From positions 1-64,000 of the forward strand of contig JARLIM010000033.1 in assembly GCA_031291725.1 (NCBI GenBank): 64,000 nt of DNA, in the 5' to 3' direction. The notes under the pieces are model-generated. The model was not told the DNA's origin, ran no database searches, and saw nothing but the letters and a program-made list of their open reading frames with translations. Positions within the stretch are counted from its first letter, which is position 1. Every line of letters starts with the position of its first letter. Made by a program: the position numbers and the translations under genes. Shown here in pieces: positions 17,896-25,914 of the stretch. The stretch comes from Acetobacteraceae bacterium. GTDB taxonomy: Bacteria > Pseudomonadota > Alphaproteobacteria > Acetobacterales > Acetobacteraceae.

Positions 17896-17910
17896 TGGTA
17901 CGCGCCTTGC
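17896..17910 (+). promoter_or_regulatory. Sigma-54 promoter of the nitrate reductase unit
   Basis: TGGTACGCGCCTTGC matches the RpoN consensus TGGCACG-N4-TTGC at every conserved base but one (T for C), with invariant GG at 17897-17898 and GC at 17909-17910. It is nearly identical in sequence and setting to the promoter in front of nirB. Predicted start of transcription is near 17921, giving a leader of about 155 nt. Confidence 0.8.
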
Positions 17911-17924
17911 AAATGAGCATTCGC

Positions 17925-18040
17925 CCCGGTGCTCAACGATGAGCAAGGCCGGGTCAATTCTCGGCTGCGATGCAATGGCGCGTTCGTAGGCTGGTCGGAA
18001 CAAGGGTGTTCCGCAAACAGATCTCCTCGGAGGTCGGTTT
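17925..18040 (+). ncRNA. Dual-hexaloop leader, candidate ANTAR (NasT) antitermination element
   Basis: The leader of the nitrate reductase mRNA can form two hairpins with six-base loops. Hairpin 1 (17925-17953): outer stem CCCGG/CCGGG, inner stem TGCTC/GAGCA, loop AACGAT. Hairpin 2 (17996-18013): stem CGGAAC/GTTCCG, loop AAGGGT. Both loops have A at position 1 and G at position 4, the features of RNAs bound by ANTAR antiterminators such as NasR and NasT. A third stem at 18015-18040 (AAACAGATCT/AGGTCGGTTT) follows and can extend into hairpin 2; its T tract is weak. No nasT gene is in the window. Confidence 0.6.
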
Positions 18041-18076
18041 GTTGGACGCAAATCTGGTTCGCAGCTTGGAGTGCAC

Positions 18077-20746
18077 ATGTTCGACGCAGCCCCCCTCTCT
18101 CAATCCCGCGAGACTCTGCTCGCCACCACATGCCCTTATTGCGGCGTGGGGTGTGGGGTGAAGGCGGGCGCTGCGGCGGCCACGACAGGCGTGACCGGCG
18201 ATACCGACCATCCCGCCAATCTTGGCCGCCTGTGCGTCAAGGGCACCGCCCTGGGCGAGACGCTGTCTCTCGAAGGCCGATTGCTGCATCCGATGATGGA
18301 TGGAGCGCGCACGGACTGGGACAGCGCGCTCGACCGCGTCGCCACTGAATTTGGCCGCGTCATCGCAGCGCACGGGCCGGAGTCGGTGGCCTTCTATGTC
18401 TCCGGCCAACTGCTGACCGAGGATTACTACGTCGCCAACAAGCTGATGAAAGGCTTCATCGGGGCGGCGAATATCGACACCAACAGCCGGCTGTGCATGT
18501 CGTCCTCGGTCGCGGGGCACATCCGGGCCTTTGGCGCGGACACGGTGCCGGGCTGTTACGAGGATCTGGAGCTTGCCGATTTGGTGGTGCTCGTCGGCTC
18601 CAACACCGCGTGGTGCCATCCGGTGCTGTTCCAACGCATCCTCGCCGCCCGCAAGCGGCGCCCGGCGATGCGGATTGTCGTCGTCGATCCGCGCCGGACC
18701 ACCACCGCCGAGGCCGCCGACCTGCATCTGGCGATCCGGCCGGGCAGCGATGTGGCGTTGTTCAACGGCCTGCTCGCCCATCTGGCCGAGGCCGGATGTG
18801 CCGATCCCATCTTCATCGACACCCACACAGACGGGCTGGATGCCGCCCTGTCCGCCGCCCGCGCCACCCAGGATGTGGCGGGGCAATGCGATGTCGATCC
18901 CGCCGATCTGATCCGCTTCTATGATTGGTTCGCCGCCACCGCCAAGACGGTGACGGTCTATTCTCAAGGGGTGAACCAATCGAGTGCCGGCACCGACAAG
19001 GTGAACGCCATCATCAATTGTCACCTGTATACCGGGCGGATCGGCTGGCCCGGCATGGGGCCGTTCTCGTTCACCGGCCAGCCCAACGCGATGGGCGGGC
19101 GGGAAGTGGGCGGGTTGGCGAACATGCTCGCCGCCCATATGGGCTTTGACGCGATCTGCATCGACCGCGTGCGTCGCTTCTGGAACGCCCCCGCGATGGC
19201 ACACAAGCCGGGACTGAAGGCGGTGGATCTGTTTCAGGCGGTGCATGACGGGCGGATCAAGGCGCTGTGGATCATCGCCACCAACCCCGCCGCCAGCCTG
19301 ACGGACACCAATCTCGTGCGCGAGGCATTGGCCAGATGCCCGTTCGTGGTGGTCTCCGAAGCGGTGGAAGCGACCGACTCCACGCTGTCTGCCCATGTGA
19401 AGCTGCCAGCATTGGCTTGGGGGGAGAAGGATGGCAGCGTCACCAATTCCGAACGCCGCATCTCCCGCCAGCGCGCGTTTCTGCCGCCGCCGGGCGAGGC
19501 GCGGGCGGATTGGGCGATCGTCTGCGATGTCGCCGCCCGCATGGGCTTTGCCGAAACCTTCGCCTATCGCAACGCCGCCGACATCTTTGCCGAGCATTGC
19601 CGCCTGTCGGCCTTCGAGAATGATGGCAGCCGGGATTTCGACCTCGGCGGGCTGATCGGCTGCGATTACGACCGCCTCGCCCCGGTGCAATGGCCGGTGC
19701 GCACGCTTCATGAAGGCACCGCGCGGCTGTTCGGCCATGGGCGGTTCTATCACCCGGATGCCCGCGCGCGCTTTATCGCAACCGTCGCCCGTCCGCCGCG
19801 CAGTGCGACCTCGGCGGCATTTCCGCTGATCCTCAACACCGGCCGCAGCCGCGACCAGTGGCACACGATGACGCGCACCGGAAAATCCCCGCGCCTGTCC
19901 GCCCACCGCGCCGAGCCCTGGCTTGCGATGCATCCCGCCGACGCCGAGGCGGCCGGATTGCAGGAGGGCGATCTGGTCCGCGTCGCCTCGGCCCATGGTG
20001 CTGCGATGCTCAAGCTCACCCACGATGCCAGCCAGCGCCGGGGCGAGGTGTTCGCGCCGATGCATTGGAACGACCAGTTCGCCGCCAATGCGAATGTCGG
20101 TCGCCTGATCGCGCCGCACACCGATCCGATCTCCGGCCAGCCCGAGCTGAAATTCACCCCGGTCTGCGTCGCTCCCGTGCCCACGCATTGGCAGGCTATG
20201 TTGCTCACCCGCAGCGCACCGAAGCTGGACGGCATGGCGGTGAACTGGGTGCGGGCGGCAGGGGTGGAGCATAGCGTGATGCGGCTGTCCGGCCTCGCGC
20301 CGGTGGCGGATTGGCGGCAGATGTTGGGCGCGATGCTCGGCGATGCGCCGGATTGGGTCACATTCTCCGACAGCCGCCGTGGCCTGTTCCGCGCCGCAAG
20401 GCTGATCGACGGCAAGCTCGACGCAGTGCTGTTCGCCGCCCCGACCTCAGACGAATCGGCGCTTTCCTGGCTCGGCAGCTTGTTCAGCCAGGACGAGATC
20501 CCGACCCCGGACCGCATCGCCGTGCTGGCCGGCATGCCCGCCGGAGAGGCCGCAGCGGCGTGCGGGCCGATGATCTGCGCCTGCCATCAGGTGGGCCGCG
20601 CGACCATCATGCACGCCATCGCCACCCAAGGCCTGACCAGCGTGGACGCCATCGGCGCCGCTGTGAAGGCAGGCACCAATTGCGGCTCCTGCATCCCGGA
20701 ACTGCGCCAGATTTTGGCGCACATCCCGGAAGTGGCCGCCGCATGA
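18077..20746 (+). CDS. nasA: Assimilatory nitrate reductase catalytic subunit
   Basis: This molybdopterin enzyme reduces nitrate to nitrite in the cytoplasm. The 889-residue protein has the N-terminal 4Fe-4S motif C19-x2-C22-x3-C26 with C53 (TCPYCGVGC, RLCVKG), the Mo-bis-MGD domains (SRLCMSSSVAG with the likely Mo cysteine near 140; GVNQSSAGTDKVNAI), the MGD-binding C-terminal domain (LNTGRSRDQWHTMTRTGKS near 590), and a C-terminal BFD-like 2Fe-2S domain (CACHQVGR, TNCGSCIPEL). GGAG at 18068-18071 selects the ATG at 18077; an in-frame GTG lies at 18071. It precedes the transporter gene by 31 bp. Confidence 0.95.
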   Translation: MFDAAPLSQSRETLLATTCPYCGVGCGVKAGAAAATTGVTGDTDHPANLGRLCVKGTALGETLSLEGRLLHPMMDGARTDWDSALDRVATEFGRVIAAHGPESVAFYVSGQLLTEDYYVANKLMKGFIGAANIDTNSRLCMSSSVAGHIRAFGADTVPGCYEDLELADLVVLVGSNTAWCHPVLFQRILAARKRRPAMRIVVVDPRRTTTAEAADLHLAIRPGSDVALFNGLLAHLAEAGCADPIFIDTHTDGLDAALSAARATQDVAGQCDVDPADLIRFYDWFAATAKTVTVYSQGVNQSSAGTDKVNAIINCHLYTGRIGWPGMGPFSFTGQPNAMGGREVGGLANMLAAHMGFDAICIDRVRRFWNAPAMAHKPGLKAVDLFQAVHDGRIKALWIIATNPAASLTDTNLVREALARCPFVVVSEAVEATDSTLSAHVKLPALAWGEKDGSVTNSERRISRQRAFLPPPGEARADWAIVCDVAARMGFAETFAYRNAADIFAEHCRLSAFENDGSRDFDLGGLIGCDYDRLAPVQWPVRTLHEGTARLFGHGRFYHPDARARFIATVARPPRSATSAAFPLILNTGRSRDQWHTMTRTGKSPRLSAHRAEPWLAMHPADAEAAGLQEGDLVRVASAHGAAMLKLTHDASQRRGEVFAPMHWNDQFAANANVGRLIAPHTDPISGQPELKFTPVCVAPVPTHWQAMLLTRSAPKLDGMAVNWVRAAGVEHSVMRLSGLAPVADWRQMLGAMLGDAPDWVTFSDSRRGLFRAARLIDGKLDAVLFAAPTSDESALSWLGSLFSQDEIPTPDRIAVLAGMPAGEAAAACGPMICACHQVGRATIMHAIATQGLTSVDAIGAAVKAGTNCGSCIPELRQILAHIPEVAAA

Positions 20747-20777
20747 CTTCCCGCCCCATCGCAGAAGGAGACACACC

Positions 20778-22052
20778 GTGAATTGGAAAGACTTCAAAAA
20801 GTCCGGCCATTGGCCGACTTTGCTCGCAGCGTTCCTGTATTTCGATTTCAGCTTCATGACCTGGGTCACGCTCGGGCCGCTGGTCGTCTACATCACCCGC
20901 GAGCTGAACATTCCGGTGGGCGAGAAATTCACCCTCATCGCCATTCCGATTCTGGCCGGTGCCATTCTGCGCGTGCCGTTGGGCATTCTGTGCGACCATG
21001 TCGGCGCCAAGATCACCGGCAGCATCGCGCAGATCATTGTCATCGCGGGCATCGCCTATGCCGCGTTCGTGGGTCTGCACTCTTATGTGGAAGTGGAGTT
21101 GCTCGGCGTCATTCTCGGCCTGGCCGGTGCGTCCTTCGCGGTGGCGTTGCCGCAGGCGAGCAAATGGTATCCGCCGCACTATCAGGGCATCGTGATGGGC
21201 ATCGCGGGCGCGGGCAATGTCGGCACCGCGCTGGATGCGCTGCTGATCCCGTCGATTGCCGAGCATTATGGCTGGCAGATCGCCATCGGCACGCTGCTGA
21301 TCCCGCTGATTCCCACGCTGATCTTCTACATGCTGGTGGCCAGGGAAGCCCCGGTGCCCCGCAAGCCAGTCACCTGGGCGAAATACAAGGCGATCATGAC
21401 CGACGTGGACAGCCTGTGGTTCATGTTCTTCTATTTCATCACCTTCGGCGGTTTCGTCGGGCTGGCCAATTCACTGCCGCTGTATTTCACCATCCAGTAT
21501 CATGTCTCCGGCGTGGCGGCTGGTTTGATGGTGGCCATCGTGGTCACGTTCGGCTCATTCTTCCGCCCGATCGGTGGCGCATTGTCTGACCGGATCGGCG
21601 GTATTCGCACCTTGCAGGTGCTGTTCGGCATCGTCGCTTGCGCCTATTTCGCCGCCTCGTTCCTGCCGTCGGGTCCGGCGCCGGTGAATGCGGGGGGGGC
21701 GGTGGTGGCCGGTTGGGCGTTCAGCGACCTGCCGACGCAGGCCATCCGTGGCTTGATCCTGTTCTCGGTTGGCGTGCTGTGCCTCGGCATGGGCAATGGG
21801 GCGGTGTTCCAGTTGATTCCGCAACGCTTCAAGGGCGAAATCGGCATCATGACCGGCCTTGTCGGCTGCTTCGGCGGCATTGGTGGATTCTTCCTGGCCA
21901 AGGCGCTCGGCACGTCGAAGGAAATGACCGGCGATTTCTCGGCGGGCTTCCTGTTCTTCGCGGCGCTGGTGCTGGTGGGGCTGGTTTCGCTTATCCTGGT
22001 CAAGAAGCGTTGGCGGACCACATGGGGTGCGGCTTCGGGGGCGCGCATCTGA
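20778..22052 (+). CDS. narK: Nitrate/nitrite transporter, MFS NarK family
   Basis: A 424-residue major-facilitator protein with about twelve membrane helices. The nitrate-transporter hallmarks are present: FSFMTWVTLGPL in helix 1 region, GILCDHVGAK after helix 2, GIAGAGNVGTALDAL in helix 5 and the late signature GMGNGAVFQLIPQRF with GEIGIMTGLVGCFGG in helices 10-11. Start is GTG at 20778 with AGAAGGAG 7 bases upstream. Being next to the assimilatory reductases, it most likely imports nitrate. Confidence 0.93.
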   Translation: MNWKDFKKSGHWPTLLAAFLYFDFSFMTWVTLGPLVVYITRELNIPVGEKFTLIAIPILAGAILRVPLGILCDHVGAKITGSIAQIIVIAGIAYAAFVGLHSYVEVELLGVILGLAGASFAVALPQASKWYPPHYQGIVMGIAGAGNVGTALDALLIPSIAEHYGWQIAIGTLLIPLIPTLIFYMLVAREAPVPRKPVTWAKYKAIMTDVDSLWFMFFYFITFGGFVGLANSLPLYFTIQYHVSGVAAGLMVAIVVTFGSFFRPIGGALSDRIGGIRTLQVLFGIVACAYFAASFLPSGPAPVNAGGAVVAGWAFSDLPTQAIRGLILFSVGVLCLGMGNGAVFQLIPQRFKGEIGIMTGLVGCFGGIGGFFLAKALGTSKEMTGDFSAGFLFFAALVLVGLVSLILVKKRWRTTWGAASGARI

Positions 22053-22068
22053 GTTGGGAGGATCTGAG

Positions 22069-23772
22069 ATGCGGGTGCGGGGAGAGACGCTGAAGCTCGG
22101 CATCGGCGTCGCTTCACACACCGGGCAGCGGGCGCGGAATGAAGATTTCGCCGCCGCCGCCCGCCCCGGCGCACACGACGCCAACCGCGCGGGCTATGCG
22201 ATGGCCCTGGCAGACGGAATCGGCGGCAATCCTGGCGGGCGTGAAGCCGCCGAGATTGCCGTGCGTGGCTTTCTGGACGGCTATTACGAGCGCCCGGAAA
22301 GCTGGGGCGTGCGCCGCTGCGCCGCCTCGGTGCTCGATGGTCTGAATCGTTGGATTCACAGCATCGGCCGCACCGATTCCACGCTGTCCAACATGGGCTG
22401 CACCTTCACCGGCCTGATTATGCGCGGTCGTACGGCGCATGTTCTGCACGTTGGCGATTCCCGGCTTTACCGCTTCAGCGGCGGACGCTTGACGCAGCTG
22501 ACCCAAGACCACGCCCTTCCCCAGCCGGGTATGCAACACGTGCTCTACCGCGCCCTCGGGTTAGAGCCCGGCCTGCGGCTCGATTACGCCCACCACCCAT
22601 TGGCCTTGCATGACCGCTTCCTGCTGTGCAGCGACGGTGTGCATGGCAGCCTCGCCGAACGCGACATCGCCGCCGCCTTGGCAGGTGCATGCGGGCCGGA
22701 GGAGACGGCACAGGCGCTGGTCAAGGCGGCGCTCGACCGTGGCAGCCAGGACAACGCCACCGCCCTGGTCGCCGACGTGCTCGCGCTCCCCCCCGCCGAC
22801 CGTGCCGGGTTAAGTCTGGCGCTGGAAGGATTGCCAATTCCGCCGCTGCCGAAAATCGGTGACACGGTGGATGGGTTTCAGCTCGTCAAACAGATCAGCG
22901 CCGGCCGCCACGCCGCCTTGTTCCTGGCCGAGGACCGGCAGGAAGGTGGCCGGGTGGTGCTGAAATTCCCGCGCCCACGGGCTGCTGCCGATGACGTGTT
23001 CCGGGCGACGTTCCTGCGCGAAATCTGGGTCTCGGCGCAAATCCGCAGCCCGTTCATCGGCCAGACCATCGAAATGCCGCCGGGCCGCCAGAGCCGCCTG
23101 TATGGCGTGATGCCGTATTATGAAGGTGAGACGCTGGAGCGCCGCCTCAACCGCCGGCCACCGCTCAGCCTGGAGGAAGGCCGCCTCATCGGCATCCGCC
23201 TCTGCCGTGCGCTCACCTCACTGCACCGCGCGGGCATCATTCATCGCGACATCAAGCCGGATAACATCATCCTCGGTCCTGAGGGACGTGTGCATCTGAT
23301 CGATCTGGGCGTGGTGCGCGTGCCAGGGCTGGACGATCTCACCGGCGCGGACATTCCCGGCACTCCCAGCTTCATGGCGCCCGAGTTGTTCGCCGGTCAG
23401 CCAGGCGATGAGCGGTCAGACATCTACGCGCTGGGGGCGACGCTGTTTCGCGCCTTCAGCGGGCATTATCCGCATGGCGAGATTGAACCCTTCACCCGCC
23501 CGCGCTTGGACAAACCGCGCCCCTTGCTGCGCGACCGCCCCGACCTGCCCGCCTGGATGGACCACACGCTGGCACAGGCGATGGCGAGCAAGCCGGAAGA
23601 TCGCTTCGGCGACATCACCGAGATGCTGATCGCCCTCGAAGCCGGGCCAGAGGGACGCGCGCAGGATTTCATGCGACCGCGTCCATTCTATGAACGCCAC
23701 CCGCTCGCATTCTGGCAAATCCTCAGCGCCGCGCTGGCAGCCGGGTTCTTGTTCAGCGTTTATAAGCACTGA
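22069..23772 (+). CDS. Bifunctional PP2C phosphatase and serine/threonine kinase
   Basis: A 567-residue two-domain protein. Residues 1-245 are a PP2C-type phosphatase with metal-binding ADGIGG (D49), GDSR (129-132), CSDG (D189) and QDNAT (D228). Residues 265-540 are an Hanks-type kinase with Lys299, the catalytic loop HRDIKPDN (392-399), DLG (412-414) in place of DFG, and APE (437-439). One hydrophobic helix at the C terminus (about 548-563) may anchor it in the membrane. GGGAGGATC precedes the ATG at 22069, 16 bp after the transporter gene. Such fusions recur in nitrate assimilation clusters; the target is unknown, the transporter or reductase being natural guesses. Confidence 0.9.
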   Translation: MRVRGETLKLGIGVASHTGQRARNEDFAAAARPGAHDANRAGYAMALADGIGGNPGGREAAEIAVRGFLDGYYERPESWGVRRCAASVLDGLNRWIHSIGRTDSTLSNMGCTFTGLIMRGRTAHVLHVGDSRLYRFSGGRLTQLTQDHALPQPGMQHVLYRALGLEPGLRLDYAHHPLALHDRFLLCSDGVHGSLAERDIAAALAGACGPEETAQALVKAALDRGSQDNATALVADVLALPPADRAGLSLALEGLPIPPLPKIGDTVDGFQLVKQISAGRHAALFLAEDRQEGGRVVLKFPRPRAAADDVFRATFLREIWVSAQIRSPFIGQTIEMPPGRQSRLYGVMPYYEGETLERRLNRRPPLSLEEGRLIGIRLCRALTSLHRAGIIHRDIKPDNIILGPEGRVHLIDLGVVRVPGLDDLTGADIPGTPSFMAPELFAGQPGDERSDIYALGATLFRAFSGHYPHGEIEPFTRPRLDKPRPLLRDRPDLPAWMDHTLAQAMASKPEDRFGDITEMLIALEAGPEGRAQDFMRPRPFYERHPLAFWQILSAALAAGFLFSVYKH

Positions 23773-23808
23773 AGAGTCTAACAAATCCATTTAATTGGTA
23801 TTTATTAG

Positions 23809-23838
23809 AATATCCTCCACATTATTGGGGATATTTTT
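23809..23838 (+). terminator. Intrinsic terminator after the nitrate operon
   Basis: Stem AATATCC(T)CC/GGGGATATT with loop ACATTATT (23809-23835) followed by TTT, in AT-rich DNA 37 bp after the kinase stop. One bulged T in the stem. It would end the nasA-narK-kinase unit. Confidence 0.5.
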
Positions 23839-23911
23839 AAGTTTGGTATTTTTTACATGTTTTTTGAGACAAACCGCTTTGTTAAGTTTTGGTGGTTGAA
23901 GGAATACCACC

Positions 23912-24610
23912 GTGTCAGAATACTCCGAACGTTCTTCCTCAGTGCAGACAACCATCACCGGACCGCTCTCGCGTGCCAGCGTCGTGGAGTTCCGACAGGC
24001 GCGGGTGGATGCGCGGCGCTGGCTGTCGCTGGCAGAACGGATTGGTCAGATGATCGATCTGGATGCCACCGCCCTGGCCGCCGGCGCCCTGCAACGCAGA
24101 CGCGGCGTGCCAAGCGCAGTGCATCTGCTTGCCCTCGCGTTGATGCATGGTCCGGGCTGCCTGACGCTGCGGCAATTGAGCGAGCACGCCCAGGCCTTCG
24201 GCATCGCCAAGCTGAGCGAACCCGCTTTGTTGCGCCGCTTGCTGCACGCAGCCAGCTGGCTTGATGACATCGCCGAGCGGTTGACCATCGAACAATTGCT
24301 GACCCTGAACCAACCAGAAACACCCGACACCACAGCGCCTGCCGTTCTCACTCTGCGCCCTTATGCCGAATGGCAGCACGAGGCCCGCACCGCACGGCAG
24401 TTCGTTGAAGATCTGATGCCCTGGCCGACGGATGCCTTCAACGAGGCGCAGGCGCATTGGCTGATGTGCGTGCGCTGGAACTTCGTCGCCGCCTCGCTGC
24501 GCAGCGGACGTCTGGAGAGCACCGATCTGTCAGACATTGCGCCCTCGATGCAGCGCGTGCGTCGCCTGGCTTATCTGATTGTCGCGCTGCTGCCTGACAT
24601 TTCTGCCTGA
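23912..24610 (+). CDS. Truncated IS4-type transposase-like protein
   Basis: A 232-residue protein starting at GTG 23912 with GAAGGA 8 bases upstream. Residues 50-125 (IDLDATALAAGALQRRR, then GCLTLRQLSEHAQAFG, LSEPALLRRL and LHAASWLDDIAERL) resemble the N-terminal helical domain of IS4-family transposases. The DDE catalytic core is missing: after a linker the protein jumps to helical residues (about 150-232) that could be a remnant of the transposase C terminus. An intact start signal, an intact frame and a strong terminator suggest the shortened protein is expressed, perhaps as a DNA-binding regulator. Relation to IS4 is by eye. Confidence 0.55.
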   Translation: MSEYSERSSSVQTTITGPLSRASVVEFRQARVDARRWLSLAERIGQMIDLDATALAAGALQRRRGVPSAVHLLALALMHGPGCLTLRQLSEHAQAFGIAKLSEPALLRRLLHAASWLDDIAERLTIEQLLTLNQPETPDTTAPAVLTLRPYAEWQHEARTARQFVEDLMPWPTDAFNEAQAHWLMCVRWNFVAASLRSGRLESTDLSDIAPSMQRVRRLAYLIVALLPDISA

Positions 24611-24639
24611 CACCGCCTTCTCTCTGCCGACAGACACCC

Positions 24640-24674
24640 TGCGCGGGCCCTCACCAGGCCCGCGCATCTGTTTT
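24640..24674 (+). terminator. Intrinsic terminator after the transposase-like gene
   Basis: A perfect 10-bp stem TGCGCGGGCC/GGCCCGCGCA with loop CTCACCA (24640-24666), followed by TCTGTTTT. It stands 30 bp after the stop of the transposase-like gene. Confidence 0.75.
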
Positions 24675-24893
24675 GGGCGTGTCTCATCGCTCATATTCGT
24701 CCCAAAAATCACCAAAAATTCGGGACGAGATTGTTGGAAAATCGCGGAATTCCGCAGTCTCAAAATTGTCTCAAAATACAAAACATCTCATTATTCATTA
24801 TCATAAAAGAAAAATATATTTGGACTTCATTTTTGTCTTGATGAGCTACAAAAGTTTAAGAATACTTATATTCACAAACCGATGGAGCTTAAA

Positions 24894-25187
24894 ATGGCAC
24901 CGTTCGACGCAGGATTTATTCAGGACGAAACCCTTCAGGCCCAGATCGGCCAGCAGCTGATCGGCCTGGACCAAGGCAAGCTTGCGGTGGCTTCGGCCCA
25001 TAACCGGTTTGATGCGATGGCATATGGCATGCAGGCAGATGCGGCCGAACTGGACGAAATGCTGACCGCGCCTGCGATGCGCAAACTGCCGACATTCGAG
25101 GCCATTCTGCAGAACCTCGATGCGCACGGCACACTGACCACGCTGGTCTTTGTCGGGGTCTATCTGCTCCTGATGCACGCCACCTGA
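24894..25187 (+). CDS. Small protein with C-terminal membrane helix
   Basis: A 97-residue protein of unknown function. The N-terminal 75 residues are helical and mildly acidic; residues 76-95 (LTTLVFVGVYLLLM) form one membrane helix near the C terminus, so it is likely tail-anchored. GGAG at 24884-24887 favours the ATG at 24894 over the ATG at 24882. The upstream 220 bp are AT-rich and contain an inverted repeat TCGTCCC/GGGACGA (about 24699-24729). It lies 49 bp before a resolvase-like gene. Confidence 0.6.
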   Translation: MAPFDAGFIQDETLQAQIGQQLIGLDQGKLAVASAHNRFDAMAYGMQADAAELDEMLTAPAMRKLPTFEAILQNLDAHGTLTTLVFVGVYLLLMHAT

Positions 25188-25236
25188 TCCGCCGACGACC
25201 GCCACACTGGTTTCACCCGCCGACACCGAGGCCGCC

Positions 25237-25902
25237 ATGATCATCGGATACGCCAAGCTCGAAGCCCCGCAGACCGCCACCACCCTGAACGAGATGCGCG
25301 ACACGCTGCGCGCCGCCGGGGCCGAGAAGGTGTTCATCGATTGCGACATGGCTTGGAACAATGAGCGTCCCGAAGCCGGGCTGGACACGGCGCTGGCCGC
25401 CTGCAAACAGGGCGACACGCTGATCACCCCCTCCCCGGCACAGCTGACCCATTCCCTCGCCGGTCTCGTCACCGTCGCATCCCGCCTGGGCAATCAGGGT
25501 GCCAGCCTGCGCGTGCTGGAAATTGTCGGCGGGCAGGTGCTCGACACCGCCACCCCGGCCGGCGCGATGATGCTCGGTGCCCTTGGCCTGATGGCCGCTT
25601 TCGAAAAGCCGCAGGCCGAGCGCGTCAGCGCCGAGATCGTGCCGATGCCGCGCCGCCCGCGTGGCCGCCCACCGACCGCTTCGACCAAAGCCAGCGAAAT
25701 CGCCCGCCTGCGCGCGGCCGGCATGAGCGCGGTGGACATCGCCGCCCGTCTGAACATCTGCCGCGCCTCGGTCTATCGCGTGCTCACCTTGGGCGGCATG
25801 GAGCAGGATGAGCAGCCAGCACGCGCCAACACCGTCCCGGCCTCATTGGCCGCCCGCGCGGTTTTCCCGCCGGTGCGCGGCTATCAGCTCGCCGCGTGCT
25901 GA
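25237..25902 (+). CDS. Catalytically inactive serine-resolvase-like protein (paralogue 1)
   Basis: A 221-residue protein built like a Tn3-type resolvase: an N-terminal recombinase fold (residues 1-125) and a C-terminal HTH (RGRPPTASTKASEIARLRA, then MSAVDIAARLNICRASVYRV). The catalytic positions are gone. YARVS is YAKLE, so the nucleophile serine is Glu and the flanking Arg is Lys; the LDRLGRS motif reads PAQLTHS, losing Asp and both Arg. Structural landmarks (RPEAGLDTAL, KQGDTLI, DTATPAGAMMLGALGLMAAFE) remain. It likely binds DNA without cutting it. It ends 12 bp from the convergent paralogue 2. Confidence 0.8.
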   Translation: MIIGYAKLEAPQTATTLNEMRDTLRAAGAEKVFIDCDMAWNNERPEAGLDTALAACKQGDTLITPSPAQLTHSLAGLVTVASRLGNQGASLRVLEIVGGQVLDTATPAGAMMLGALGLMAAFEKPQAERVSAEIVPMPRRPRGRPPTASTKASEIARLRAAGMSAVDIAARLNICRASVYRVLTLGGMEQDEQPARANTVPASLAARAVFPPVRGYQLAAC

Positions 25903-25914
25903 ACATGGCAGGTT

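Larger units (their letters stand above)
23862..24776. mobile_element. Candidate remnant or domesticated IS4-type element
   Basis: An 11-bp perfect inverted repeat, TTTTGAGACAA at 23862-23872 and TTGTCTCAAAA at 24766-24776, brackets a single gene whose N-terminal half resembles the DNA-binding region of IS4-type transposases. The right end has a second GTCTCAAAA directly adjacent (24757-24765). Both ends lie in DNA much richer in AT than the chromosome average. No target-site duplication was found and the transposase is far too short to be active, so this is either a decayed or a domesticated element. Confidence 0.45.

Noticed and set aside
17954-20272. 772-codon minus-strand frame opposite the nitrate reductase gene
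   Set aside because: Antisense to a fully conserved molybdoenzyme; no recognisable domain.
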